From Salipiger sp. IMCC34102 (GTDB lineage Bacteria > Pseudomonadota > Alphaproteobacteria > Rhodobacterales > Rhodobacteraceae), in contig NZ_SELQ01000001.1 in assembly GCF_004145405.1 (NCBI RefSeq), forward strand, positions 248,001 to 312,000: a DNA stretch of 64,000 nt, given 5' to 3'. The notes under the pieces are model-generated. The model was not told the origin of the DNA, searched no databases, and saw only the letters and a list, made by a program, of their open reading frames with translations. Below are positions 35,508 to 44,138 of this stretch, one piece after another. The position numbers and the translations under genes are program-made. Each line of letters starts with the position of its first letter. Within the stretch, counting starts at the first letter, position 1.

Positions 35508-37043
35508 TCAGGTCCGGAGGATCCGCGCCTCACCGGGGACCAGCGGACCGGTGGCGTCGTGCGAGGACAGGACCGTGTCGCCATCTGGCGCCGGGCGGGG
35601 CGTGTCCGCGAAGTTCAGCGCGATCACAAGCCGCTCGCCCTCCGCCTCGCGGGCAAAGACGTAGAGGTCTTCCTCGGCGCCGAGGGTGCGGTAGGCCCCT
35701 TGCAACAAGGCGTCGGAGGATTGGCGCAACGCGATGAGACGGCGCACGTAGGCGAGCATCGAGCCCGCATCCTGCGCGCTGACCGGCCCGTCCGGCGGCA
35801 CCTCGATCGGCAACCAGGGATCGCCGTCGGTAAAGCCCGCCCCCTCGCTGTCGTCCCAGGGCATCGGGGTGCGCGACGGGTCGCGGCCAAGCCCTTGCCC
35901 GGGGACCTGCTTTTCCCAGGGGTCCTGCACCTTGTCGGGGGGAATCTTGGCGGAGGGGATGCCCAGCTCGTCGCCTTGGTAGATCGTGGGCGTACCGCGC
36001 AGGCACAGCATCAGGGTCATCGCCAACCGCGCGCGCCTAGCCCCCACGCGGGACGCGATTCGGATGCAGTCGTGGTTGCCGATCACCCAAGTTGGCCAGG
36101 CCCCCTCCGGCAAGGCGGCCTCGTAGGCCTCCACCGTCTCGCGGATGTTGGGCACCGTCCATTCGATGTCCAGAAGTCGGAAGTTAAACGGCAGGTGAAA
36201 CCCGTCGAGGTCGTCCCCGTAGTAGCTCATCACGTTATCCAGCGTGCCGTCGGTTTCCCCCAGAAGCAGGTTGCCCGGAGTCTCCTCTGTCACGCGGCGC
36301 ATCATGCGCACGGTCTCATAGCCGAAGGGCTGGTTCTTGGAGTGGACCTTCGACAACCGTCCCGAGGGGTTCATGCCCTCCTGCCAGTCGGGATCGGGCG
36401 GATGATCGCCCTTGTCCACGTCGGGGGCGATATGGGTGATCGCGTCCACGCGAAAGCCGTCGACCCCGCGCGCATACCAAAGGCGCATCGTCTCCAGCAT
36501 CTCGTCCTGCACCTGCGGGTTGCGCCAATTCAGGCTGGGCTGGCTGTCGAGGAAGATATGCAGGTAGTATTGCCCGGTGGCCTCGTCCCAGTTCCAGGTG
36601 GTGGGGCCGAACTCGCTGATCCAGTTGGTCGGCGGGCCATCCTCCATCGGGTCGCACCAGATGTACCAATCGCGCTTGGGGTTGTCGCGCGACGACCGGC
36701 TTTCGACGAACCACGGATGCTGATCCGAGGTATGGCTGGGCACGAAGTCCAGCAACACCTTCAGACCGCGCGCGTGGGCCGCCTCGATCAACGCGTCGAA
36801 GTCGTCGAGGTCGCCGAACATCGGCTCGATCCCGCGGTAATCGGTGATGTCGTAGCCGAAGTCCTTCATCGGCGACGGGAAGATGGGCGAGATCCAGACG
36901 ACCCCCGCACCGAGGTCGCGGATGTAGTCCAGCCGCCGCGTAATCCCGGCCAGGTCGCCGATTCCGTCGCCGTCGCTGTCCTGGAAGCTGCGGGGATAGA
37001 CCTGATAGATGATCTCTCGCTGCCACCATTGCAGATCGGTCAT
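35508..37043 (-). CDS. GH13 alpha-glucosidase
   Basis: Cytosolic alpha-1,4 or alpha-1,6 glucosidase of 511 residues. The (beta/alpha)8 motifs of family GH13 are present: WWQREIIYQVYPRSFQDSDG, VLLDFVPSHTSD, the nucleophile Asp in GVDGFRVDAITHI, the acid/base Glu in LLGETDG, and WVIGNHDC. The sequence suits the oligo-1,6-glucosidase/AglA group used for sucrose, maltose or trehalose breakdown. No sugar transporter lies nearby, so the substrate is open. It lies between serC and serB with no pathway link. Confidence 0.93.
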   Translation of the reverse strand: MTDLQWWQREIIYQVYPRSFQDSDGDGIGDLAGITRRLDYIRDLGAGVVWISPIFPSPMKDFGYDITDYRGIEPMFGDLDDFDALIEAAHARGLKVLLDFVPSHTSDQHPWFVESRSSRDNPKRDWYIWCDPMEDGPPTNWISEFGPTTWNWDEATGQYYLHIFLDSQPSLNWRNPQVQDEMLETMRLWYARGVDGFRVDAITHIAPDVDKGDHPPDPDWQEGMNPSGRLSKVHSKNQPFGYETVRMMRRVTEETPGNLLLGETDGTLDNVMSYYGDDLDGFHLPFNFRLLDIEWTVPNIRETVEAYEAALPEGAWPTWVIGNHDCIRIASRVGARRARLAMTLMLCLRGTPTIYQGDELGIPSAKIPPDKVQDPWEKQVPGQGLGRDPSRTPMPWDDSEGAGFTDGDPWLPIEVPPDGPVSAQDAGSMLAYVRRLIALRQSSDALLQGAYRTLGAEEDLYVFAREAEGERLVIALNFADTPRPAPDGDTVLSSHDATGPLVPGEARILRT

Positions 37044-37106
37044 GGGCGTCTCCTTCTTTCCCTTTGCAGCCTAGCGCGGTAGATCGCGCCGCAAAGGAGA
37101 CTGCCC

Positions 37107-37979
37107 ATGTTCGTGACCACCCTCATCGCCCGACCCGGCGCGCTGGACGCCACCCTGGTCGAGAACCTGCGCAACGCCTGGGGTGGCACCGATGCGGTCT
37201 GGCTGTCGCGCGGGACGGCGGCGGAGTTCACGCAGCCCGCGGTGCCGGACAACCGATGGTCGGTCTGGGACGATCTTCAGGCCCAAGGCATCGACCTGGT
37301 CGTCCAGCCCGGCGAAGGTCGCCGCAAGCGCGTCCTGCTTGCCGACATGGACAGCACGATGATCCGGCAGGAATGCATCGACGAACTGGCCGCCGAGGCC
37401 GGCGTCGGCGCGCATGTGGCCCGGATCACCGCCCGCGCGATGAACGGAGAGCTCGATTTCGAGGCGGCCCTTCTGGAACGTGTCGGCCTGCTCAGGGGCC
37501 TGCCCGAGGAGATCATTCAGCGCGTGGTCGACACGCGGATCACGCTGATGCCGGGCGGGGCGGCGCTGGTCGCCACGATGCGGGCGAACGGGGCTTATGC
37601 CGCGCTCGTCTCGGGCGGGTTCACCGCCTTCACGGCGCGGATCGCCGCCACGCTCGGTTTCGACGAGAACCGCGCCAATACGCTGCTGGTCGAGGACGGC
37701 ATGCTCTCGGGCGACGTCGCCCGCCCGATCCTGGGACGCGCGGCGAAGGTCGAGGCCCTGCGGGAGATCACCGCCCGGCTGGGCATCGCGCCCGGGGACG
37801 TGCTTGCGGTGGGCGACGGGGCCAATGATCTGGGCATGCTGGGACTGGCCGGCACCGGGGTCGCGTTGCATGCGAAACCGACCGTGCAAAAAGAATGCGC
37901 CGTCAGGGTCAACCACGGGGACCTGACGGCGCTGCTGTATCTGCAGGGATACCGGGACGAGGACTTCGTCGCGGGCTAG
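37107..37979 (+). CDS. serB: Phosphoserine phosphatase
   Basis: HAD-family hydrolase that makes serine from phosphoserine, the final step of the pathway. It has 290 residues. An N-terminal regulatory-like segment of about 75 residues precedes the catalytic core with the nucleophile motif LLADMDSTMIRQECIDELA, LVSGGFTAFT and DVLAVGDGANDLGML. AGGAG precedes the ATG. It converges with the rhodanese gene with a four-base overlap. serA and serC are within 5 kb on the other strand. Confidence 0.95.
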   Translation: MFVTTLIARPGALDATLVENLRNAWGGTDAVWLSRGTAAEFTQPAVPDNRWSVWDDLQAQGIDLVVQPGEGRRKRVLLADMDSTMIRQECIDELAAEAGVGAHVARITARAMNGELDFEAALLERVGLLRGLPEEIIQRVVDTRITLMPGGAALVATMRANGAYAALVSGGFTAFTARIAATLGFDENRANTLLVEDGMLSGDVARPILGRAAKVEALREITARLGIAPGDVLAVGDGANDLGMLGLAGTGVALHAKPTVQKECAVRVNHGDLTALLYLQGYRDEDFVAG

Positions 37980-38356
37980 ACCTCTTCGGTGGGGCCGCCC
38001 GCCTCTTTCCAGTCGGGCACGCCGCCGACGTTGGTCACGTCCTGGTAGCCCATGTCCTTGAGCGTCTTGCCTGCAAGCGCCGCCTGACCGCCCGCGCCGC
38101 AGACGAGGTAGTACTTGCCGTCGGGCTTCAGGAAATCCTTGTGGTGCGGAGAGTTCGGGTCGGCGGCGAATTCGATGAAGCCGCGGGCCACATGCTTGGC
38201 ACCCTTGATCGTGCCGCTCTTCTTGATGTCCGCAGTGTCACGCACGTCGATCCAGATGCCGCCGTCGTCCGAATTGTAGGCCTCGATCGCCTGGGCGGTC
38301 GGGATGCGGGTCACGACGGCATTGGCGTCGTCCAGAAAGTCTTTGGCGGTTTTCAT
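37976..38356 (-). CDS. Single-domain rhodanese
   Basis: Probable cytosolic sulfurtransferase of 126 residues. IWIDVRDTADIKKSGTIKGA begins the rhodanese fold and the active cysteine is in YLVCGAGGQAALAGKTL. The loop after the cysteine is CGAGGQA, an unusual glycine-rich version. The last strand is TNVGGVPDWKEAGGP. AAAGGAG lies eight bases before the ATG. Partner and sulfur acceptor are unknown. Confidence 0.87.
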   Translation of the reverse strand: MKTAKDFLDDANAVVTRIPTAQAIEAYNSDDGGIWIDVRDTADIKKSGTIKGAKHVARGFIEFAADPNSPHHKDFLKPDGKYYLVCGAGGQAALAGKTLKDMGYQDVTNVGGVPDWKEAGGPTEEV

Positions 38357-38433
38357 GGGGAAAGCTCCTTTCGTTCGGGATGGCACGGATCGGCCTTGGC
38401 AGCGCGATCCGTGGATGGCGCGGAACGGGCCGG

Positions 38434-39120
38434 TCAGGCGACCAGCCGGTAGCCGCCCTGTTCGGTGACCAGCAGGCGCGCGTTGGAAGGATCGGGTTCG
38501 ATCTTCTGGCGCAGCCGGTAAATATGGGTTTCCAGCGTGTGCGTGGTTACGCCCGCGTTGTAGCCCCAGACCTCGTGCAGAAGCGTGTCGCGCGGCACCA
38601 CGCCGGAGGTCGAGCGGTAGAGGAACTTGAGGATATTCGTCTCCTTCTCGGTCAGGCGCACCTTGCGGTCATCCTCGGTCACGAGGATCTTCTGCGCGGG
38701 CCGGAAGGAATAGGGTCCAAGCTGGAACACCGCATCCTCGGATTGCTCGTGGGTCCGCATCTGGCTGCGCAGGCGCGCCAGAAGGACCGGGAACTTGAAC
38801 GGCTTGCTCACGTAATCGTTCGCCCCGGAATCAAGACCCAAGATCGTATCGGCATCGCTGTCCTGTGCCGTCAGCATGACGATGGGCGATTTCACGCCCT
38901 GCTTGCGCATCAGGCGGCACAACTCGCGGCCATCGGTGTCGGGCAGGCCGACATCCAGGATGATCAGGTCGTAGTGCTGCTCCTTGACCTTGGTCATCGC
39001 GTCCGCACCGTCCGCGGCCTCGAACACGTCGAAATCTTCGGTCATGACGAGCTGTTCGCCCAGCGCCTCGCGCAGGTCATCGTCGTCGTCGACAAGAAGG
39101 ATCTTTTTTACCTGGGGCAT
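38434..39120 (-). CDS. OmpR/PhoB-family response regulator
   Basis: Two-component DNA-binding regulator of 228 residues. The receiver domain has KILLVDDDDDLREAL, the phosphorylated Asp in LIILDVGLPDTDGREL and the Lys of YVSKPFKF. The C-terminal winged helix ends THTLETHIYRLRQKIEPDP and LLVTEQGGYRLVA. The histidine kinase is not adjacent, so this is an orphan here. Its ATG at 39120 follows GAGG. It shares a divergent 157-base region with ribA that contains an inverted repeat. Confidence 0.92.
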   Translation of the reverse strand: MPQVKKILLVDDDDDLREALGEQLVMTEDFDVFEAADGADAMTKVKEQHYDLIILDVGLPDTDGRELCRLMRKQGVKSPIVMLTAQDSDADTILGLDSGANDYVSKPFKFPVLLARLRSQMRTHEQSEDAVFQLGPYSFRPAQKILVTEDDRKVRLTEKETNILKFLYRSTSGVVPRDTLLHEVWGYNAGVTTHTLETHIYRLRQKIEPDPSNARLLVTEQGGYRLVA

Positions 39121-39191
39121 CTTCAACCTCGCACTGTCTTGTGTCTCAATCTGTGACGCAGACACGGAACAACAACCAATGCTGCAAAATG

Positions 39192-39209
39192 TTCACACGG
39201 ACGTGTGAA
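39192..39209. promoter_or_regulatory. Inverted repeat between the response regulator and ribA
   Basis: TTCACACG-GA-CGTGTGAA, with 8-base arms, lies 72 bases from the regulator start and 69 bases from the ribA start. It could be an operator for either gene. Autoregulation by the adjacent response regulator is possible but not shown; OmpR-type sites are usually direct repeats. Confidence 0.4.
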
Positions 39210-39277
39210 TTGACGAGAATTTGTTTCACAAGGCAGACGAATGCCCGCATCATGCGGCCCCCGACGAAGGACACCGC

Positions 39278-40342
39278 ATGGGACTTTCCCCCGACAACAT
39301 CGAACGTCTGGCCCGCGCACGAGCGGACCTTGCCATGGGCGTGCCCGTCGCGGTGGCGGGCGAAGGACTGATCGTTCCCGCTGAGACCCTGACCCCCGAC
39401 CGCCTGACGGTCCTGCAGGCAATGGGCGCCCAGCTTGCGCTGACCGACTGGCGGGCGCGCACGTTGAAACTGGCGGCCTACGACGGGGATCTGGCGCGCG
39501 TGGCGCTGCCGCGGGACGCGACGGTGGACTGGGTCCGCGCATTGGCGGACCCGGCGGGCGACCTCGACCACCCTCTCAAGGGTCCGCTGCGCGGCCTGCG
39601 CGACGGGTCGGCGAGCCTGGCCCGCCTCGCGATATCGCTGTGCAAATCCGCCCATCTTTTGCCCGCCGCCCTGATCGTGCCGACACCGGACGCCGCGGCC
39701 CTCGCGCAGGCGGAAGGGCTGACCCTGATCGAGCCGGGCGTGGGTCTTGCCCCGCTCGGGCTGCGCCGGGTTAGTTCGGCCCGGCTGCCGATGGCCGTCT
39801 CGTCGCAGGGTCGGGTTCATGTCTTTCGCCCCGACGACGGGTCCGAGGAACATTACGCGATCGAGATCGGCTATCCCGACCGGACCACGCCGGTCCTGAC
39901 GCGCCTGCATTCGGCCTGTTTCACGGGCGATCTGCTGCATAGCCTCAAGTGCGACTGCGGACCGCAGCTCAGGGCGGCGCTGGCGCAGATGGGTGGCGAA
40001 GGGGCGGGCGTGCTGCTCTATCTCAACCAGGAAGGTCGCGGGATCGGCCTTGCCAACAAGATGCGGGCCTACGCCCTGCAGGATCAGGGTTTCGATACGG
40101 TCGAGGCGAACCACCGCCTTGGCTTCCAGGACGACGAGCGGGACTTCCGCGTGGGCGCCGCGATCCTCACCGCACTCGGGTTCGCGCGGGTGCGGCTCTT
40201 GACCAACAACCCCGCCAAGATCGCCCGGATGGAAGAACATGGCGTGCGCGTGACCGAACGCGTACCGCTCAAGGTCGGGCTGACGGAGGAGAACGCGGGC
40301 TACCTTGCGACCAAGGCCGCGAAATCGGGACACCTTCTGTGA
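39278..40342 (+). CDS. ribA: GTP cyclohydrolase II with divergent N-terminal domain
   Basis: First step of riboflavin synthesis from GTP. It has 354 residues. The C-terminal half is RibA: zinc cysteines in CFTGDLLHSLKCDCGPQL, YLNQEGRGIGLANKMRAY and LLTNNPAKI. The N-terminal part of about 150 residues looks like a worn DHBP synthase (RibB) domain, with RARADLAMGVPVAV and GLIVPAETLTPDRL but without the acidic DDEDRENEGD-type metal site, so it is probably inactive. The ATG at 39278 follows GAAGGA. The stop overlaps the next start as GTGA. Confidence 0.9.
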   Translation: MGLSPDNIERLARARADLAMGVPVAVAGEGLIVPAETLTPDRLTVLQAMGAQLALTDWRARTLKLAAYDGDLARVALPRDATVDWVRALADPAGDLDHPLKGPLRGLRDGSASLARLAISLCKSAHLLPAALIVPTPDAAALAQAEGLTLIEPGVGLAPLGLRRVSSARLPMAVSSQGRVHVFRPDDGSEEHYAIEIGYPDRTTPVLTRLHSACFTGDLLHSLKCDCGPQLRAALAQMGGEGAGVLLYLNQEGRGIGLANKMRAYALQDQGFDTVEANHRLGFQDDERDFRVGAAILTALGFARVRLLTNNPAKIARMEEHGVRVTERVPLKVGLTEENAGYLATKAAKSGHLL

Positions 40343-40884
40343 CCCCGGGCGGGCCGCCGGGCGGTCCGAGCCTCCGGGACACGGCGAAACCCGGTCCCTG
40401 GGATCTTGTCCTGACCCCGACCCACCTGCGGTTCGCGGGCCTTCGCTTTCCCTGCACCATCGGACGCGGTGGCCTGACCTCCACCAAGCGGGAAGGCGAC
40501 GGCGCCACGCCGCGCGGCGTTCACGCCATCGTGGGGGCCTACTACCGGCCGGACCGGATGACCCGCCCCGTGGCCTGGGCGCAACCCATCGGGCCGCGGG
40601 ACCTGTGGTCCGACGACCCGCGTGATCCGGCCTACAACACCCATGTGACCGCCCCGCATCCCTTTGGCCACGAATCGCTGCGGCGCGCCGATCCGATGTA
40701 CGACCTCGTGCTGGTCGCCGATTGGAACTGGCCCGATGCGGTGCCCGGGAAAGGCTCCGCGATCTTCATCCATCAATGGCGCGGGCCGGGCCGCCCGACC
40801 GCGGGCTGCGTCGCGCTGCGCCGCGATCACCTCAGAGCGATTACGGCAAGGTTAAAGACTTACAGTCGGCTTGTTATCGCTTAA
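40339..40884 (+). CDS. L,D-transpeptidase family protein (YkuD domain)
   Basis: Protein of 181 residues with the YkuD fold: PCTIGRGGLTSTKREGDG near residue 35, and the catalytic block IFIHQWRGPGRPTAGCVALR near residue 145 with its cysteine. The usual S/T-H-G-C is T-A-G-C here, with His of IHQ upstream. No signal peptide is seen, so export is unclear; many such alphaproteobacterial proteins share this trait. The GTG start overlaps the ribA stop. rppH follows after 45 bases. Confidence 0.8.
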   Translation: MTPGGPPGGPSLRDTAKPGPWDLVLTPTHLRFAGLRFPCTIGRGGLTSTKREGDGATPRGVHAIVGAYYRPDRMTRPVAWAQPIGPRDLWSDDPRDPAYNTHVTAPHPFGHESLRRADPMYDLVLVADWNWPDAVPGKGSAIFIHQWRGPGRPTAGCVALRRDHLRAITARLKTYSRLVIA

Positions 40885-40929
40885 CGCTGGACCTTTCGGG
40901 CAGAACTTGGCCAAACGAAAGGACACCCG

Positions 40930-41433
40930 ATGAAACCCCAAGGCACCTTCATGACGGACGCACAGATCGACGATTTGCCCTACCGCCCCTGTGTCGGCGT
41001 GATGCTCGCGAACCCCCGCGGCCACGTCTGGGTCGGCAGCCGGATGGACCGCGACGGCGAAGCCTGGCAGATGCCGCAGGGCGGCGTCGATCCCGGCGAG
41101 GATTGCCTGACGGCCGCCAAGCGCGAACTTCTGGAAGAGACCGGGATAGGCGCGCAACTCATCTCGCTCGAGGCGGAATCGCGCGGATTGATCCGCTACG
41201 ACCTGCCGCACGACCTGGTGGGGAAGGCCTGGGGCGGCAAGTATCGCGGACAGGAGCAGAAATGGTTCCTCTTCCGGTTCCATGGCACCGACGCGGACGT
41301 GAACATCGAGACCGAGCACCAGGAATTCGATGCGTGGAAGTGGATGCCGAAGGATCAGCTGGTCGACAATATCGTGCCCTTCAAGCGCTGCGTCTACCAG
41401 CAGGTCCTGGCCGAGCTCGGCGCCCGGCTATGA
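40930..41433 (+). CDS. rppH: RNA 5'-pyrophosphohydrolase
   Basis: Removes pyrophosphate from mRNA 5' ends and so starts decay. It has 167 residues. The Nudix box is GGVDPGEDCLTAAKRELLEE followed by TGI, with the metal-binding glutamates in place. YRPCVGVMLANPRGHVWVGS and QEQKWFLFRFHG match RppH. AAAGGA precedes the ATG. Its stop overlaps the next start as ATGA. Confidence 0.93.
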   Translation: MKPQGTFMTDAQIDDLPYRPCVGVMLANPRGHVWVGSRMDRDGEAWQMPQGGVDPGEDCLTAAKRELLEETGIGAQLISLEAESRGLIRYDLPHDLVGKAWGGKYRGQEQKWFLFRFHGTDADVNIETEHQEFDAWKWMPKDQLVDNIVPFKRCVYQQVLAELGARL

Positions 41434-41879
41434 GGACGCTTCTCATCGCCGCGGCACTGCTGGCGGCGGGGCCCGCGACGGCCCTGTCGTGTCTGCGGCC
41501 CGATCCGCTGGCGTCCTTCGACATGGCCGCGCAAAGCGAGCTGCCATACCTCGTGCTGAGCGGTCGGATCACCCCCATCGGCGCGCCTCCGGCGGAAGAT
41601 CAGGCGGGCGCCTATGCCGCCCGGCTGACCGGCGAGGGGCTGGCCTACGAAGGTCTTACGGTCCCATTCGACGAGACCGTCACCCTCGATCTGCAATGCA
41701 ATGGCCCCTGGTGCGGCGTCCCACCGGGCGATGATCCGGTGCTGGTCTTCGCCCGCGTGGATGGCGAGCGCCCGCTGATCGAACTCGACCCCTGCAGCAC
41801 CTGGGTATTTCCCGCCCCGGACAGGCAGACGGAAGAGGCGCTCGCGCAGTGCCTGACGGACGGCGCCTGTTCACCGTAG
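41430..41879 (+). CDS. Secreted cysteine-containing protein of unknown function
   Basis: Not recognised. It has 149 residues with a Sec signal peptide (MRTLLIAAALLAAGPATA) and cleavage before LSCLRPD. The mature part has six cysteines (SCLRP, LQCNGPWCG, DPCSTW, AQCLTDGACSP), suggesting disulfides in the periplasm. It overlaps rppH by four bases and converges with the lytic transglycosylase gene with a nine-base overlap, so it is the end of the ribA operon. Confidence 0.8.
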   Translation: MRTLLIAAALLAAGPATALSCLRPDPLASFDMAAQSELPYLVLSGRITPIGAPPAEDQAGAYAARLTGEGLAYEGLTVPFDETVTLDLQCNGPWCGVPPGDDPVLVFARVDGERPLIELDPCSTWVFPAPDRQTEEALAQCLTDGACSP

Positions 41880-43103
41880 CCGCTCAAGCAACCCCAGCGA
41901 GGCGTAACCGTCCTGCGGCAGGCCGCGGCTTGCCTGGTACTGCCGGATCGCGCCGCGGGTGCCCGACCCGATCTGTCCGTCGACGCCGTTCGTGTCGAAC
42001 CCGGCGGCGGTCAGGCGCTGCTGCAGCTCGACCCGCTCGGCGCGCTTGAGGTTGCGCTCACCGGCCTGGAACGGGACTTGCAGCGGCCCCTGCCCGTTGA
42101 TGCGGTCGCCCAGGTGTCCGACGCCGATGATATAGGCCTCGGCGTTGTTGTAGCGGCTGATGACGTCGAAATTGTTGAACACCAGGAAAGCCGGTCCGCC
42201 CGCGCCCGTGGGCGTGATCAGGCTGGCCGTGCCGTAATCGGGCACCGGCTGTCCGTTGGTGCCGACGACGCCGCGGGCGGCCCAGGCGGCGGTCGACTGC
42301 TTCACGTTGCGCGACGACTGGCCGTAGTCGAAATTGGCGGGGAGGCGCACCTCGACCCCCCAGGGCTGGCCGCGGGTCCAGCCGAAGTTCGACAGATACG
42401 CCGCGGTGGAAGCCAGCGCGTCGGACGGGTCGTCCGCCCAGATGTCGCGCCGTCCGTCACCGGTGAAATCCACCGCATAGGCGGCGTAGCTGGTGGGGAT
42501 GAACTGCGTGTGGCCCATCGCCCCCGCCCAGCTGCCGGTCATCCGGTCGGGCGTCACGTCGCCGTTCTGCAGGATCTTCAGCGCGGTCACCAACTGCTCT
42601 TCGAAGAACCGGCCCCGCCGCCCGTCGTAGGCCAGCGTCGCCAGGGTCGAGATCAGGGGCACGTCGCCGCGGCGCGCGCCGTAGTTGCTTTCCATCCCCC
42701 AGACCGCGACCACGATGTGTGGCGGAACGCCGTAGGTCGCCTCGATCCGCGACAGAAGGCCCGCATATTCCTGCACCCGGGCGCGCCCGTTCGACACCCG
42801 GTCGTCGGAGGCGGCGGTCGCCATGTAATCGGCCAGCGGCTTGACGAACTCGGCCTGGTTGCGGTCGCGCCGGATGCTGTCGGGCAGGTAGCCCGCCCGG
42901 GCGAAGGCCGCGTCGAAGGTCGCGCCGGAGACGCCCTGCGACAAGGCCCGTGGCCGAAAGTTGGCGATCCACTGGGTCAGGCCCGCGTTCGGAACCGGCA
43001 CCGTTCCTTCGGTCGAAGGCCGCGCCTCGGGGCGCGCGGTCGACGTGGGACCGGCACAGGCGGCGGTGGCAAGAAACAGGGCGAGCAAGGCGAAGGTGCG
43101 CAT
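41871..43103 (-). CDS. Lytic murein transglycosylase, MltB family lipoprotein
   Basis: Cleaves glycan strands of peptidoglycan to 1,6-anhydro ends. It has 410 residues. A signal peptide with lipobox (FLATAAC, Cys16) anchors it to the outer membrane. The SLT_2 domain has its catalytic Glu in VVAVWGMESNYGARRG, and GAMGHTQFIPTSYAAYAVDF is diagnostic. The C-terminal 65 residues are a peptidoglycan-binding domain (LQQRLTAAGFDTNGVDGQIG). The ATG is at 43103. The much longer open frame running upstream to 44957 is a shadow. Confidence 0.93.
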   Translation of the reverse strand: MRTFALLALFLATAACAGPTSTARPEARPSTEGTVPVPNAGLTQWIANFRPRALSQGVSGATFDAAFARAGYLPDSIRRDRNQAEFVKPLADYMATAASDDRVSNGRARVQEYAGLLSRIEATYGVPPHIVVAVWGMESNYGARRGDVPLISTLATLAYDGRRGRFFEEQLVTALKILQNGDVTPDRMTGSWAGAMGHTQFIPTSYAAYAVDFTGDGRRDIWADDPSDALASTAAYLSNFGWTRGQPWGVEVRLPANFDYGQSSRNVKQSTAAWAARGVVGTNGQPVPDYGTASLITPTGAGGPAFLVFNNFDVISRYNNAEAYIIGVGHLGDRINGQGPLQVPFQAGERNLKRAERVELQQRLTAAGFDTNGVDGQIGSGTRGAIRQYQASRGLPQDGYASLGLLERLR

Positions 43104-43232
43104 CAGAGATCCGGTGGCTGGGGTCGGTCCCACCCTGCGGCCAGACGCCCGCGTGGGCAAGGGGATCGCGGCCTTCCGGCGGCTCTTCGCGCATGGTTGC
43201 ATCCAGGTTTCGGCAAGGCGATGGTCCGCGCC

Positions 43233-44090
43233 ATGAACACGCTTCTTTCCTTCGGTCACGGCTATTCCGCGCAGGCGCTCGAACGGCGTCTGCTGCCGCG
43301 CGGCTGGCGCGTCATCGGCACCACCCGCAACGCGGAGAAGGCCGCAGACTTCGGCGCCCGCGGCGTGGAGCCCCTGATCTGGCCGGGCGCGGAAGTGACG
43401 CCCGCGCTGGACACCGCGACGCATCTGCTGATCTCCGCCGCCCCCGGGGAGGACGGCGATCCGGTGCTGGCCCGCCTGCGGGACGAGATTGCGGCCCGCG
43501 CGGGTCAGTTCGCCTGGGTCGGGTATCTCTCGACCACCGGCGTCTACGGCGATCACGGGGGCGATTGGGTGGACGAGGATGCGCCGCTCACCCCCGCCAC
43601 CACCCGCGGTCAGGCCCGGGTCGAGGCGGAGGCTGCCTGGCGTGCGATCCCGGGCCTGCCGCTGCACATCTTCCGGCTTGCAGGGATCTACGGTCCGGGC
43701 CGCGGCCCGTTCTCCAAGGTGCGCAACGGGACCGCGCGACGGATCATCAAGGACGGACAGGTCTTCAGCCGCACCCATGTCGACGACATCGCCCAGGTGC
43801 TCGACGCCTCGATCCAGCGACCCAACCCGGGTGCGGTCTACAACGTCTGCGACGACGACCCCGCCCCGCCGCAGGACGTGATCGCCCATGCCGCCCGGCT
43901 GCTGGGCCTGCCCGTGCCCGAGGCCGTGCCCTTCGCGGAGGCAGACATGTCGCCCATGGCCCGCAGCTTCTACGCCGAGAGCAAGAAGGTGCGGAACGAG
44001 CGGATCAAGGACGAGCTTGGCGTCGAGCTGCTCTATCCCGACTACCGTTCGGGGCTTCAGGCGCTGCTGACCGCCGAAGGGGGCGCTTGA
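43233..44090 (+). CDS. NAD(P)-binding SDR-family protein (YeeZ-like)
   Basis: Rossmann-fold protein of 285 residues. The start MNTLLSFGHGYSAQALERRL has an atypical FGHGYSA phosphate loop seen in the YeeZ/atypical SDR5 group. YLSTTGVYGDHGGDWVDE, FRLAGIYGPGRGPF and FSRTHVDDIAQVLDA follow. The usual YxxxK pair is not obvious, so catalytic activity is uncertain. An in-frame ATG 12 bases upstream (43221) is the alternative start; neither has a clear ribosome site. Confidence 0.82.
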   Translation: MNTLLSFGHGYSAQALERRLLPRGWRVIGTTRNAEKAADFGARGVEPLIWPGAEVTPALDTATHLLISAAPGEDGDPVLARLRDEIAARAGQFAWVGYLSTTGVYGDHGGDWVDEDAPLTPATTRGQARVEAEAAWRAIPGLPLHIFRLAGIYGPGRGPFSKVRNGTARRIIKDGQVFSRTHVDDIAQVLDASIQRPNPGAVYNVCDDDPAPPQDVIAHAARLLGLPVPEAVPFAEADMSPMARSFYAESKKVRNERIKDELGVELLYPDYRSGLQALLTAEGGA

Positions 44091-44138
44091 ACTTGAGCCC
44101 CGCGCTGGGCATATCTGGCCGAACCCCAAGAGGCTCAC

